DNA of 16,596 nt from an uncultured Desulfobacterium sp. (lineage in GTDB: Bacteria > Desulfobacterota > Desulfobacteria > Desulfobacterales > Desulfobacteraceae). The position numbers and the translations under genes are program-made. The DNA is taken from assembly GCA_937124525.1 (NCBI GenBank), contig CAKZLA010000514.1:1-16596 (forward strand), in the 5' to 3' direction. The notes beneath the pieces are model-generated. The model made no database searches. It saw only the letters and a list, made by a program, of their open reading frames with translations, and was not told the DNA's origin. Below are positions 1-7,727 of the stretch, one piece after another (within the stretch, counting starts at the first letter, position 1; the number at the start of each line of letters is the position of its first letter).

Positions 1-1902
1 GTTGTGGTGGGGGAAAACATTTATCATTGGCGCAACAAAGGGCTTTCCGCTCGCAAGGCCGCTGTGGCCGGTGCCCGGGAAGTTGCCATGCCGGTGATTT
101 TCAGCGTTTTGACCAATCTTGTGACTTTTATGCCCCTGATGTTTATTCCCGGGTTTATGGGAAAAATTTTTAAGGTTATCCCCTTGGTCGTTATCGCGGT
201 ATTTGCCGTGTCTCTCATCGAAAGTCTGTTTATTTTGCCGGCCCATTTAAGTCATAGTCCCGGAAAAAATCTCATTTGGCCCCTTAATTATCTTGAAAAA
301 TGGCAGAAACGCTTTAGTCAGGGTGTTGAAGCGTTCATCTTAAACCGTTACGGAGTTTTTCTTTCTTATACGTTGAAGCATCGATACAGTGTTGTGGCTT
401 CCGGTGTGGCTTTAATGCTGGGTATGGGAGGTTATGTGACCTCGGGCCGCATGGGTATGGAGATGTTTCCCCGGACAGAATCTAACTATGCCTATTGCGC
501 GGCGACCCTTCCCTATGGGGCACCAGAAGCCAGCCTGAAAGCCGTTGAGAAAAGTCTGGTAACCTCTGCCAGAACCGTCATTCGCGAAAATGGTGGGTCT
601 AAACTTGCCAAAGGCGTTCTAAGTAACGTAGGCGATAACATGGTTAAAGTTCGTATTTTTCTTAACTCCGCCGACCATCGTCTGTTGGCAACCTCCCAGG
701 TGGTTAATCTGTGGCGCCGGACCAACGGAAGCATTGCCGGTTTAGAGGAAATTCGATTCGAATCCAATATGGGAGGACCGGGATCAGGAAAAAATCTCAC
801 GGTGATGCTCAGCCATCGCAACAAAGAAAAACTTGAAAAAGCAGGTGAAGATCTGGCGGCTCAACTATCCAAATTTTCCATTGTGCATGATATCGACGAT
901 GGCTCTGCCAGGGGTAAACGCCAGTTTGATATTCAACTGCTGCCCTTGGGGGAGCGGATGGGTCTGACGTCCCAGGAGGTTGCCCTGCAGGTCCGCCATG
1001 CCTTCCAGGGGGCTGAAGCCTTAAAGCAGCAACGCGGTCGAAATGAAGTGACCGTACGGGTGAGTCTGCCCGAGAATGAACGGACATCAGAGGCCACTTT
1101 GGAAAATCTGGTTTTGCAAGCCTCCGGGGGAGAGGTATTTTTGCGCGATGCCGTTCGAATGATCCCCGGCAGGGCGTACACCTCCATTGAGCGCACCGAT
1201 GGTCACAGGGACATTTCAGTTACGGCCAATGTCAGTCCGCCCTCCCAGTCGGAAAATATTGTACGGGAGCTTAAAAGCGAGGTCCTGCCGGAGCTGATCA
1301 CCCGTCATCCCGGATTATCTTACACATTTGAAGGGCATCAGGCCGAGATTAGGGAAAGTTTAAGTGCTCTGTTTACAGGATTGTTCCTGGCATTGTTCGG
1401 AGTTTACGCTTTGCTGGCCGTGCCCTTTAAAAGCTATGTTCAACCGCTGATCATCATGTTCTGTATTCCTTTTGGAATGATTGGTGCCATCTTCGGCCAT
1501 TTGCTGCTGGGCTATTCCCTTTCGGTGAACAGCCTTTTTGGAGTGGTGGCATTGTCCGGGGTTGTGGTCAACGACTCCCTGGTATTAATTGATCTTACAA
1601 ATCGCAAAATGCACTCCGGCATTTCGGCTGTAAAGGCTGTCCACACCGCCGGCATCCAGCGGTTCCGGCCCATCCTTCTGACCACCCTGACCACCTTTGG
1701 GGGGTTGATGCCCATGATGCTGGAAAAATCCATCCAGGCACGCATGATGATTCCCATGGCCATATCCCTGGGTTTTGGTGTTTTGTTTGCCACCCTGATT
1801 ACCTTGATCATGGTTCCTTCACTTTTTTTAATTTTTAAGGATTTTTCACGCTCCCCACTTAAGGGGGGACAACCTTTAAAATCAAGCGGCTTAGCATCCT
1901 GA
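1..1902 (+). CDS. RND-family efflux transporter permease, 3' part (5' end outside window)
   Basis: This is the C-terminal ~633 residues of an inner-membrane proton-driven pump of the AcrB/HAE1 superfamily, which normally has about 1030 residues. The frame is open from base 1, so the first GTG codons are internal. The visible part starts with VVVGENIYHW, just after the TM4 segment that usually carries the acidic proton-relay residues. A TM cluster follows (PVIFSVLTNLVTFMPLMFIPG), then a large periplasmic loop (about residues 150-440) and a second TM cluster. The second cluster contains LSGVVVNDSLVLIDLTNRK, the TM10-type motif of a large RND clade, and the amphipathic stretch FRPILLTTLTTFGGLMP. 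The protein ends after the last helix with a short basic tail. The substrate cannot be told. A periplasmic adaptor gene would be expected upstream, outside the window. Family assignment is firm; a subfamily is not claimed. Confidence 0.93.
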   Translation, partial: VVVGENIYHWRNKGLSARKAAVAGAREVAMPVIFSVLTNLVTFMPLMFIPGFMGKIFKVIPLVVIAVFAVSLIESLFILPAHLSHSPGKNLIWPLNYLEKWQKRFSQGVEAFILNRYGVFLSYTLKHRYSVVASGVALMLGMGGYVTSGRMGMEMFPRTESNYAYCAATLPYGAPEASLKAVEKSLVTSARTVIRENGGSKLAKGVLSNVGDNMVKVRIFLNSADHRLLATSQVVNLWRRTNGSIAGLEEIRFESNMGGPGSGKNLTVMLSHRNKEKLEKAGEDLAAQLSKFSIVHDIDDGSARGKRQFDIQLLPLGERMGLTSQEVALQVRHAFQGAEALKQQRGRNEVTVRVSLPENERTSEATLENLVLQASGGEVFLRDAVRMIPGRAYTSIERTDGHRDISVTANVSPPSQSENIVRELKSEVLPELITRHPGLSYTFEGHQAEIRESLSALFTGLFLALFGVYALLAVPFKSYVQPLIIMFCIPFGMIGAIFGHLLLGYSLSVNSLFGVVALSGVVVNDSLVLIDLTNRKMHSGISAVKAVHTAGIQRFRPILLTTLTTFGGLMPMMLEKSIQARMMIPMAISLGFGVLFATLITLIMVPSLFLIFKDFSRSPLKGGQPLKSSGLAS

Positions 1903-1977
1903 ATTTTGGGGGTTGAAAGCTAAGTATCCACATAAAAAGCCTTGAAAATGTCCCGGCTTAAGTGGATCAAAACACAA

Positions 1978-2013
1978 ATAGCCCCCCCTCAGTTAATCAG
2001 AGGGAGGGGCTAT
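1978..2013 (-). terminator. GC-rich hairpin terminator, probably for the peroxiredoxin gene
   Basis: The arms at 1978-1990 and 2000-2013 (ATAGCCCC.CCCTC against GAGGGAGGGGCTAT) pair with one bulged base around a 9-base loop. On the minus strand the stem is followed by a U-rich run (TATTTGTGTTTT), so it reads best as a Rho-independent terminator about 54 bases beyond the peroxiredoxin stop. On the plus strand no clear T-run follows. It may still slow transcripts leaving the RND gene, which converges on it. Confidence 0.7.
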
Positions 2014-2066
2014 TCGTTAATGGCCCTTAGACCGGATGGCCGTTTATGGGTCTTCAGAAAGAAACA

Positions 2067-2717
2067 TTACTTCAGGTCGCGGTAGCAAAACCACCAGTCG
2101 TAACCGTCATGCTGTTCCAGGCGCTTTTTAGCATCGGCCTGATCCACCGGCGGGGGCACGATCACCTTATTGCCGATCAACTCGTTGTTTGGCCATCCGG
2201 CAGGTACGGCAACCCCGTTTTGGTCTGACGTTATCAGCGCCTTCGTGGCCCGGACGACTTCATCAATATTTCGCCCGATCTCCTGGGGGTAGTACAGCAC
2301 CAGCCGCACTTTGCTTTCCGGATCCACAACGAATACCGCACGGACCGTGTTAGTACCTTTGCCGAGATGCAGCATGCCCAGTTTATTGGCGATGGCATCA
2401 TTGGCCGCAACGATGGGAAAGGTAATTTCCACATCAAGATTCTCTTTGATCCACTCCACCCACTTAATATGGCTGAAGACCTGATCCACAGACATGCCAA
2501 TCAGCTTGACCCCCATCTCTTCGAAGGCCTTGATCCGCTTTTGAAAGGCGACGAATTCGGTGGTGCAAACCGGTGTGAAATCCGCCGGATGGCTGAACAA
2601 TACGAACCACTGACCTTTCATATCACCGGGCAGGTTCATGGGGCCATGGGAGGTGTTGGCGGAAAATTCAGGGAAGGTGTCTCCGAGCAGCGGCATATTG
2701 ATTTTTGATTGCTCCAT
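2067..2717 (-). CDS. Peroxiredoxin (Prx6 / AhpC-TSA superfamily)
   Basis: This is a thiol peroxidase of 216 residues that would reduce hydrogen peroxide, organic peroxides and possibly peroxynitrite in the cytoplasm. The peroxidatic centre is FTPVCTTE with Cys51. Thr48 and Arg126 complete the usual Thr/Cys/Arg catalytic set. The length and the C-terminal domain with DWWFCYRDL fit the long Prx6-type enzymes of bacteria and archaea. Cys211 near the C terminus is a candidate resolving cysteine, as in the archaeal thioredoxin peroxidases. The start at 2717 is supported by AAAGGAGAG upstream. The gene stands alone and diverges from a sigma-54 activator gene. A -24/-12 promoter lies about 77 bases upstream of its start, so induction by that activator is likely. 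It has its own terminator downstream. Confidence 0.95.
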   Translation of the reverse strand: MEQSKINMPLLGDTFPEFSANTSHGPMNLPGDMKGQWFVLFSHPADFTPVCTTEFVAFQKRIKAFEEMGVKLIGMSVDQVFSHIKWVEWIKENLDVEITFPIVAANDAIANKLGMLHLGKGTNTVRAVFVVDPESKVRLVLYYPQEIGRNIDEVVRATKALITSDQNGVAVPAGWPNNELIGNKVIVPPPVDQADAKKRLEQHDGYDWWFCYRDLK

Positions 2718-2793
2718 TTGTTTTCTCTCCTTTGGTAAAGGGTTGGTAAATCGTTAGTCGGTCTATCTTCGTCTAATGTCTGCCATTGTTCAA

Positions 2794-2809
2794 TGCATAT
2801 AGAATGCCA
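2794..2809 (-). promoter_or_regulatory. Sigma-54 (-24/-12) promoter of the peroxiredoxin gene
   Basis: Read on the minus strand the sequence is TGGCATTCTATATGCA. The invariant GG and GC are exactly 10 bases apart, and TGGCA and TGC match the RpoN consensus TGGCAC-N5-TTGCA. Transcription would start near 2783, leaving a leader of about 65 bases before the peroxiredoxin ATG. The adjacent divergent gene encodes a sigma-54 activator, which strongly supports the call. Confidence 0.8.
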
Positions 2810-2874
2810 AACCGATTTATTTTTTATATATCACTGTTATTTATAGATTATATTTGGGGGCCAAAAAATAAAGC

Positions 2875-2903
2875 TTGCCTTACAACGAAATATCGGTTAA
2901 ATA
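2875..2903 (+). promoter_or_regulatory. Candidate sigma-70-type promoter of the regulator gene
   Basis: TTGCCT (2875-2880) and TAAATA (2898-2903) are separated by 17 bases and precede the regulator ATG by about 45 bases. Both boxes are imperfect. The first two candidate enhancer motifs overlap this promoter, which would allow the activator to limit its own synthesis. Confidence 0.4.
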
Positions 2904-2937
2904 AACACCGACATTTCGGTACAACAACGATATTTAG
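2884..2937. promoter_or_regulatory. Candidate enhancer sites for the sigma-54 activator (three phased motifs)
   Basis: There are three copies of a short partial palindrome of the form CGA-N4-TCG. Copy 1 is CGAAATATCG (2886-2895), copy 2 sits inside ACCGACATTTCGGT (2907-2920), and copy 3 is the weaker CGATATTTAG (2928-2937). Their centres are 23 and 19 bases apart, about two helical turns each, so they would lie on one face of the DNA. They sit about 100-155 bases upstream of the predicted peroxiredoxin transcription start, the usual distance for enhancer-binding activators. They also overlap the candidate promoter and leader of the regulator gene, which suggests autorepression. A GT-N7-AC match, the NorR-type core, occurs at 2896-2906 between copies 1 and 2. 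The binding protein is inferred. Confidence 0.5.
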
Positions 2938-2946
2938 TGGAGGCCT

Positions 2947-4431
2947 ATGAATCCTAAGATCCCATCTCTGACACCCGAAAAAACCATGGATATTGTGTTA
3001 AAAGCGATACGGGAACTCATCGAATACGAACTGGCAGTGGTGCTCAGCTTAGAAGATGGTAACCGCTTAAAGGTTCGCAAAGCGGCAGGCCCGGCAGCCA
3101 CCCACTCCCTGGAGACTTTTACCCTGTCTTTAAATAAGCGCAAGGACATTGCCAACATCGTGCGCCAGAAACAGCCCCACCTTTTCCATCAAGACGAGAA
3201 GCACCAGGACACCTACGAAGGAATCATTGACTTTCCTGCGGATCACTCCTGTCTGGTGGCCCCGCTTTATATGGACGAAAAATTACTGGGACTCTTGACC
3301 CTCGACCACCGTTCCTGCAACAAATTCACCCCCCAGAACGTAGAACTGGTGAGGATACTGGCCAATTTGATCTCACTGTCGATTGCCCAGTCGGAAGCCA
3401 ACAAAGTATTACAAAAACAACATCTGGCCATTACCCAGGAGCGCAATCTTCTACTCGGGCACACGGCCAAGGTGCTTGATGAACTGATCGGCCATTCGGA
3501 GAGCTGGAACCGAGTCAAAGACACCATCGCTCTGGTGGCAGCCTCGAACACACCGGTCCTGATCCAGGGCGAAACAGGTACCGGCAAGGAGGTTGCAGCA
3601 AAGGCCATCCACAAGCTGTCCACCCGGGCCACGGCACCTTTTATTGCCGTAAATTGCTCTACAATTTCAGCTGGCATCGCGGAGAGCGAACTCTTCGGCC
3701 ATGAGAAAGGTTCATTTACCGGCGCGATCGCATTGCGAAAGGGGCGCTTCGAACTGGCCGACGGAGGCACCCTCTTTCTGGATGAAATCGGCGATCTGCC
3801 CCTGGAGATTCAACCCAAACTGTTGCGGGTCCTCCAGGAACAGAAGCTGGAACGTATTGGCGGCGAATCCACCATCGACGTGGATGTAAGACTCATCGCA
3901 GCCACGCATGTGGACCTTGCCTCGGCAGTCAAACAAAAATGCTTCCGCGAGGACCTGTATTACCGGCTGAACGTCTTTCCCATCTCCCTGCCCGCCCTAA
4001 GGCAACGCGGAAACGATGTACTCCTGCTCGCGGAACATTTCATTCAGCAGGTCAGAGCCAGAAGTGGCCACAACAATCTGGCCCTGTCCTCGGGCAGCAT
4101 AGACATGCTTTATCAAACGGATTGGCCGGGAAATGTCAGGCAGTTGCAAAACGCCATCGAACGCGCCGCCATCCTCAGCCAGGGGCACTTGATCCAGCCG
4201 CAGCACATCATTTCAGGGGGCACCCTGCCCGACTGTTACGCCGTGCCTGCTGGCAGCCCACCGGAAAAGGCCTGCCAGCTTCCCAGCTTCGATGCGATGG
4301 TTAAAATACACCTGCAAAAAGCATTGAGCATTACCGACGGTAAAATATACGGGAAAGACGGTGCTGCAGAGCTCCTTGGAATGAAACCCACCACCCTGCA
4401 GAGCAAATTGAAGAAATGCGGTATTTCCTAA
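2947..4431 (+). CDS. NorR-like sigma-54-dependent transcriptional activator (GAF / AAA+ / Fis HTH)
   Basis: This is a 494-residue enhancer-binding protein that would remodel sigma-54 RNA polymerase by ATP hydrolysis. Residues 1-150 form a GAF sensor domain. Residues about 180-415 form the AAA+ domain: Walker A GETGTGKE (208-215), the sigma-54 contact loop as GSFTGA (255-260; GAFTGA is usual), Walker [14 protein letters not shown] (273-285) and sensor [12 protein letters not shown]. Residues 465-493 form a Fis-type helix-turn-helix. The GAF domain has DTYEG (88-92), Cys102 and LTLD (Asp120). From memory these line up with the Asp, Cys and Asp ligands of the mononuclear iron in NorR, with a Glu in place of one Asp, so nitric oxide sensing is possible but unproven. 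The start has GGAGG only three bases before ATG, an unusually short spacing. The likely target is the divergent peroxiredoxin. Confidence 0.9.
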   Translation: MNPKIPSLTPEKTMDIVLKAIRELIEYELAVVLSLEDGNRLKVRKAAGPAATHSLETFTLSLNKRKDIANIVRQKQPHLFHQDEKHQDTYEGIIDFPADHSCLVAPLYMDEKLLGLLTLDHRSCNKFTPQNVELVRILANLISLSIAQSEANKVLQKQHLAITQERNLLLGHTAKVLDELIGHSESWNRVKDTIALVAASNTPVLIQGETGTGKEVAAKAIHKLSTRATAPFIAVNCSTISAGIAESELFGHEKGSFTGAIALRKGRFELADGGTLFLDEIGDLPLEIQPKLLRVLQEQKLERIGGESTIDVDVRLIAATHVDLASAVKQKCFREDLYYRLNVFPISLPALRQRGNDVLLLAEHFIQQVRARSGHNNLALSSGSIDMLYQTDWPGNVRQLQNAIERAAILSQGHLIQPQHIISGGTLPDCYAVPAGSPPEKACQLPSFDAMVKIHLQKALSITDGKIYGKDGAAELLGMKPTTLQSKLKKCGIS

Positions 4432-4460
4432 GGCGCACGCCACCGATTGGCATTTTTTCT

Positions 4461-4499
4461 AAAAAAGCCTCATCAAACATAAAGTTCTGAGTCTTTTTT
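4461..4499. terminator. Bidirectional terminator between the sigma-54 regulator and ilvC
   Basis: AAAAAAG (4461-4467) pairs with CTTTTTT (4493-4499). Inside it CTCA pairs with TGAG and AAAC with GTTC (3-4 pairs), around a short A/T loop. A T-run therefore follows the stem on both strands, which suits two convergent genes. The ilvC stop codon (4498-4500) lies in the outer arm, so the hairpin begins at the very end of the ilvC reading frame. Confidence 0.65.
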
Positions 4500-5970
4500 A
4501 CAAAATAGCCTTCATACGTCCCATGTGACCCCGGAGTACCTTTCCGATGATCTCCACTTCGGTGGAACCAATGGCCTCATTGACCTGGATGAGCTGGATA
4601 TTATCCACTCCGGTATTTTCGCAGCCAAGACCTTTTCCAATAACATCTGCATCTATCTTCGCCATAAAACCCTGGAGCAGGGGCACAGCAGCATGGGCAA
4701 AAAGATAACAGCCATACTCTGCGGTATCTGAGATGACCACATTCATCTCATAGAGTTTCCGCCGGGCAATGGTATTGGCAATCAAGGGCACCTCATGGAG
4801 GGACTCATAATAGGAAGATTCCGCTTTGATACCTGCGGCCACCATGGTATCAAAGGCCATTTCCACCCCGGCTTTAACCATGGCAACCATGAGAATCCCG
4901 TTGTCAAAAAATTCCTGTTCAGAAATTTCAGACTCGGTGCACTCAGATTTTTCAAAGGCTGTTTCTGCGGTTTCTGCCCGCCATTTTAAAAGGTTGGCAT
5001 CGTTGTTGGCCCAGTCTTCCATCATGGTGCTGGAAAAATGGCCGGACATGATATCATCCATATGCTTATTAAACAAAGGCTGGAGGATGGTCTTGAGCTC
5101 TTCTGCCAACTCAAAGGCTTTGATTTTGGCAGGATTGGAAAGTCTGTCCATCATATTGGTGATACCGCCATGCTTCAGGGCCTCGGTGACGGTTTCCCAT
5201 CCATACTGAATCAATCTTGAGGCATAACCAGATTCAATGCCTTTTTCCATCATTTTGTCATAGCACAGAAGAGACCCCACCTGGAGCATGCCGCAAAGGA
5301 TAGTCTGCTCTCCCATGAGATCGGATTTCACCTCGGCAATAAAGGAGGATTTAAGTACTCCTGCCCGGTGACCGCCGGTGCCGGCAGCGTAAGCCTTTGC
5401 CATGTCCCAGCCGTATCCATCGGGGTCATTTTCCCGGTGGACGGCAATTAGTGTGGGAACACCAAATCCGCGCTTGTACTCTTCTCTAACCTCGGTGCCA
5501 GGGGATTTAGGAGCCACCATGATCACGGTGAGATCCTCCCGGATCTTCATCCCTTCTTCCACGATATTAAACCCATGGCAATAGGCCAGACATGCGCCCT
5601 GTTTCATCAGAGGCATAACAGCAGAAACCACCGGGCTATGCTGTTTGTCCGGTGTCAGGTTGATCACAAGATCAGCCACGGGAATCATATCCTCATAAAT
5701 ACCCACGCTAAAACCGTTTTCCGATGCATTTTTATAAGACTGTCTTTTTTCCTCAATGGCGGCGGGTCTAAGGGCATAGGATACATCCAGCCCACTGTCT
5801 CTCAGGTTCAATCCCTGGTGAAATCCCTGGGCCCCACATCCCACAATGACAATTTTTTTGCCCTTAAGGGCTTCCACACCGTCAAATTCTGAATAATCCA
5901 TGAAACGACATTGTCCAAGCTCTTCCAGCTGAAGTCTGAGGGGTAAGGTGTTAAAGTAATTTTGTCCCAT
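4498..5970 (-). CDS. ilvC: Ketol-acid reductoisomerase (NADP+), class II
   Basis: This is the second common enzyme of valine, leucine and isoleucine synthesis. It converts acetolactate or acetohydroxybutyrate to the dihydroxy acids with NADPH and magnesium. The 490 residues match the long, duplicated class II form of enterobacteria (491 residues) rather than the ~330-residue class I form. The nucleotide site is GCGAQG (44-49), with Arg68, Arg76 and Ser78 in the positions that select NADPH. His132, Lys155, Asp217, Glu221, Glu389, Glu393 and Ser414 sit where the E. coli enzyme has its catalytic and metal-binding residues. The start is set by AGGAGG five bases before ATG. The gene diverges from an ilvY homologue, as in E. 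coli, so substrate-induced activation by IlvY is expected. No other ilv gene is present in the window. Confidence 0.97.
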   Translation of the reverse strand: MGQNYFNTLPLRLQLEELGQCRFMDYSEFDGVEALKGKKIVIVGCGAQGFHQGLNLRDSGLDVSYALRPAAIEEKRQSYKNASENGFSVGIYEDMIPVADLVINLTPDKQHSPVVSAVMPLMKQGACLAYCHGFNIVEEGMKIREDLTVIMVAPKSPGTEVREEYKRGFGVPTLIAVHRENDPDGYGWDMAKAYAAGTGGHRAGVLKSSFIAEVKSDLMGEQTILCGMLQVGSLLCYDKMMEKGIESGYASRLIQYGWETVTEALKHGGITNMMDRLSNPAKIKAFELAEELKTILQPLFNKHMDDIMSGHFSSTMMEDWANNDANLLKWRAETAETAFEKSECTESEISEQEFFDNGILMVAMVKAGVEMAFDTMVAAGIKAESSYYESLHEVPLIANTIARRKLYEMNVVISDTAEYGCYLFAHAAVPLLQGFMAKIDADVIGKGLGCENTGVDNIQLIQVNEAIGSTEVEIIGKVLRGHMGRMKAIL

Positions 5971-6018
5971 TTATTCCTCCTGATTATGATTTTTAATTGG
6001 GTTCTAATTGTCGAAACC

Positions 6019-6047
6019 ATAAGATCCCATTTTTATCATTGCGTCAA
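6019..6047 (-). promoter_or_regulatory. Candidate ilvC promoter
   Basis: On the minus strand TTGACG (-35, at 6042-6047) is followed after 17 bases by TCTTAT (-10, at 6019-6024). The -35 box is near consensus and the -10 is weak, as expected for an activator-dependent promoter. The likely start site is about 40 bases upstream of the ilvC ATG. Confidence 0.5.
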
Positions 6048-6057
6048 GTGAATTATT

Positions 6058-6074
6058 TGCGATATTGTGTTGCA
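6058..6074. promoter_or_regulatory. Candidate IlvY operator (TGC-N11-GCA)
   Basis: TGCGATATTGTGTTGCA is a LysR-type interrupted palindrome. It lies immediately upstream of the candidate ilvC -35 box, where an IlvY activation site should be. The TTGC elements recall the TTGCAAT-type operators known for E. coli IlvY. Only one good copy is seen here. The assignment rests on position and a short motif. Confidence 0.45.
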
Positions 6075-6194
6075 TATTTCAAAACATGACTATAGGATAA
6101 AACTCAATGATCAAATTTTTTATATTGACAGATATTGGGGTGGGGTAGCCAAAAAACTGATCATCAAGTAAAATTTGATAGGCAAGGGAAATTT

Positions 6195-7073
6195 ATGGAT
6201 ATTCGAGAACTTCAAACCTTCAGACACCTGGCACAATCCCTGCATTTTGGCAAAACCAGCCGGGCCTGCAACATGACCCCATCGGCCCTGACCCGGATGA
6301 TCCAGCGCATTGAACACAATGTAGGTGAAGCTCTTTTTATCCGTGATAACAGATCAGTTTCCCTCACCGCTGCTGGCAAGGCTTTTCAGCGGTATGCTGA
6401 AGATGTTTCCCAACGCTGGATTGAATTTCAAAATGATCTATCCACCACCGAACGGCTGGTGGGAGAACTCTCCATTTACGGTTCAGTCACCGCCGTGTAC
6501 AGCATTTTATCCAGCATTTTATTTGAATTTCGCAGAATGCACCCGGCTGTACAAATTAACCTGGAGACCGGCGATGCTGCCAAGGCACTGACCAAACTCT
6601 GGAATGAAGAGGTGGATATCTCCATTGCGGCCCTTCCAGAAAAAATGCCCGAAGAGCTGGCATATATGAAAGTCACTGAAACCCCACTGGTATTCATTGC
6701 TCCGGCAAAATTTCCAGATACCGTGGTATACACCGACACCAGCATTGACTGGGAAAAAACCCCTCTTATTATGCCGGATCAAGGACTCAGCAGACAACAA
6801 TTGGATCAATGGCTCACCCGGGAAGAGGTTTGTACCAATATTTATGCCCAAGTGGCAGGAAATGAAGCCATCATTGCCATGGTCAGCCTGGGATGTGGCG
6901 TGGCCGTCATTCCCCGGCTGGTGCTGGAAAAAAGCCCTCTTCACAATGAAGTTGAAATTTTAAAAAACACACCGAAGCTGACCCCTTTTTCCATTGGCAT
7001 ATGCACCCTTAAAAAGAATATCTCCAATCCCAAAATAAAGGCCCTGTGGGGCATTGCTTCAAATATTCCTTAA
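6195..7073 (+). CDS. ilvY: LysR-type transcriptional activator IlvY
   Basis: This is a 292-residue LysR-family regulator (E. coli IlvY has 297). The N-terminal winged HTH (MDIRELQTFRHLAQSLHFGK, then CNMTPSALTRMIQRIEHNVG and LFIRDNRSVSLTAAG) closely follows the IlvY pattern. The effector domain carries the IlvY-like stretches GELSIYGSVTAVYS, TGDAAKAL, IMPDQG and GNEAIIAMVSLGCGVAVIP. In enterobacteria the protein senses acetolactate or acetohydroxybutyrate and activates ilvC. I place the start at 6195, after AAGGGAA, where the conserved LysR N terminus begins. The same frame is open from an ATG at 6135, but those 20 residues do not look like family sequence. Its placement head-to-head with ilvC supports both gene calls. 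Confidence 0.93.
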   Translation: MDIRELQTFRHLAQSLHFGKTSRACNMTPSALTRMIQRIEHNVGEALFIRDNRSVSLTAAGKAFQRYAEDVSQRWIEFQNDLSTTERLVGELSIYGSVTAVYSILSSILFEFRRMHPAVQINLETGDAAKALTKLWNEEVDISIAALPEKMPEELAYMKVTETPLVFIAPAKFPDTVVYTDTSIDWEKTPLIMPDQGLSRQQLDQWLTREEVCTNIYAQVAGNEAIIAMVSLGCGVAVIPRLVLEKSPLHNEVEILKNTPKLTPFSIGICTLKKNISNPKIKALWGIASNIP

Positions 7074-7165
7074 ACTTTACAATCAAATTTTTGGAACCGA
7101 TTTATGAAAAAACAAATCCGAAATCCCGCCCCCCCAGATATGCAACAAGGTAGAGGGGTCAAATA

Positions 7166-7384
7166 ATGGTAATAATAAATTTTAAACTCACAAATAAAGA
7201 TAAGGTGACCCTGGAAACCACTGCCCCTGGAAAATTAAGCGAACTGCTGCCCATTGCGGCCCAAAAGGCCGGGGTGAAACTGGGCGATTTTATTGCCATC
7301 AGAAATGGAAAAATTATAACAAAAGAACATTTAATTGAGACTTGTGATGAAATTAATATTTTTCCTGCCATTTCTGGGGGATAA
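7166..7384 (+). CDS. ThiS/MoaD-like beta-grasp protein with diglycine tail
   Basis: This is a 72-residue protein ending in NIFPAISGG. The C-terminal Gly-Gly, preceded by the hydrophobic stretch after DE, is the hallmark of sulfur-carrier proteins (ThiS, MoaD and relatives) that an E1-like enzyme adenylates and thiocarboxylates. The size and beta-grasp pattern (VIINFKLTN, VTLETTAPGKLSELLP, LGDFIAIRNGKII) fit. AGAGGGG upstream supports the ATG at 7166. No thiF, moeB, moaE or thiamine gene is nearby, so the accepting pathway is unknown. The next gene downstream is a broken folate-reductase gene that starts 44 bases after this stop, so this may be the surviving first gene of a damaged operon. Family placement is good; the role is not known. 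Confidence 0.8.
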   Translation: MVIINFKLTNKDKVTLETTAPGKLSELLPIAAQKAGVKLGDFIAIRNGKIITKEHLIETCDEINIFPAISGG

Positions 7385-7428
7385 TGACGAAATGGCAGGA
7401 CAAAACGAACTTCTGAATGGAGAAAAAA

Positions 7429-7647
7429 ATGCTTCGTGTATTTGACCAGCCCATTGTTACGCCGGAAAAATTTGTAATTATCCTGGAACTGGTTCCCGGA
7501 CGTCAGTCCACGGGAAGATCTGTTGATACCATTGTGGATATTGCCAAATATGCCTTTGATGACGGCTGGCGAACCCGATGTTTTTTTACGGGTTGTGCTA
7601 TGATTGAGTATAAACGACCATACTATAGTGCGTTTCACATGACCTAA
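7429..7647 (+). pseudogene. 5' fragment of a probable methylenetetrahydrofolate reductase gene, truncated
   Basis: The reading frame gives 72 residues. The first ~46 (from MLRVFDQP to YAFDDG, with LELVPGRQSTGRSVDTI in the middle) resemble, from memory, the N terminus of methylenetetrahydrofolate reductases of sulfate-reducing bacteria. In intact proteins this segment continues with a conserved ISAVSITDNPGG-type stretch. Here, from about base 7567, it changes to an unrelated Cys/Arg-rich tail and stops at 7645-7647. A full enzyme has nearly 300 residues, so the product cannot be functional as such. The ATG at 7429 has GGAG six bases upstream; an ATG at 7417 lies in the same frame. An inverted-repeat element begins at 7624, so the break probably came from insertion or deletion. 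The enzyme identity is recall-based. Confidence 0.55.
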
Positions 7648-7727
7648 TACGAACTCATTTGCTTAAGTGTTAAAATGATTTGCTTTAACTCAAAAAGACA
7701 GTATGAAGTCATATGCAATGCACTATA
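7624..7727. repeat. Short element bounded by 27-bp imperfect inverted repeats (MITE-like)
   Basis: The left arm (7624-7650, starting TATAGTGCGTTTCACATGAC) and the right arm (7701-7727, ending GTCATATGCAATGCACTATA) are inverted repeats with about 22 of 27 matches, including 17 of 20 in the outer part. Inside are a smaller palindrome (GTTAAA 7669-7674 / TTTAAC 7684-7689) and a direct repeat of ATTTGCTT (7657-7664 and 7678-7685, 21 bases apart). The outer TATAGTGC/GCACTATA ends would fit an element that duplicates a TA target, as IS630/Tc1-like elements do. No transposase is encoded, so it would be a non-autonomous element or the remains of one. It could also simply be a large transcript hairpin. 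Confidence 0.5.

Noticed and set aside
1852..1869. 18-base near-perfect palindrome (TCCCCACTTAAGGGGGGA) at the end of the RND gene
   Set aside because: It is inside the coding frame, has no following T-run and no second copy in the window, so neither a terminator nor a repeat family can be supported.
2367..2708. 113-codon plus-strand frame opposite the peroxiredoxin
   Set aside because: It mirrors a highly conserved enzyme gene and has no ribosome site or recognisable domain.
3267..3770. 167-codon open frame on the minus strand inside the sigma-54 regulator gene
   Set aside because: It lies entirely inside a well-supported AAA+ gene and has low-complexity, Ser/Arg-rich composition typical of an antisense shadow frame.
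6125..6130. Perfect TTGACA before ilvY
   Set aside because: No acceptable -10 box lies 16-18 bases downstream, so I did not call a promoter from it.
6135..6194. Upstream in-frame ATG that would extend IlvY by 20 residues
   Set aside because: The extra residues do not resemble the LysR N terminus, and a good ribosome site precedes the ATG at 6195.
7089..7123. Weak hairpin (CCGATTT / AAATCCG) between ilvY and the ThiS-like gene
   Set aside because: One mismatch in seven pairs, A/T-rich loop and no T-run; not convincing as a terminator or riboswitch.
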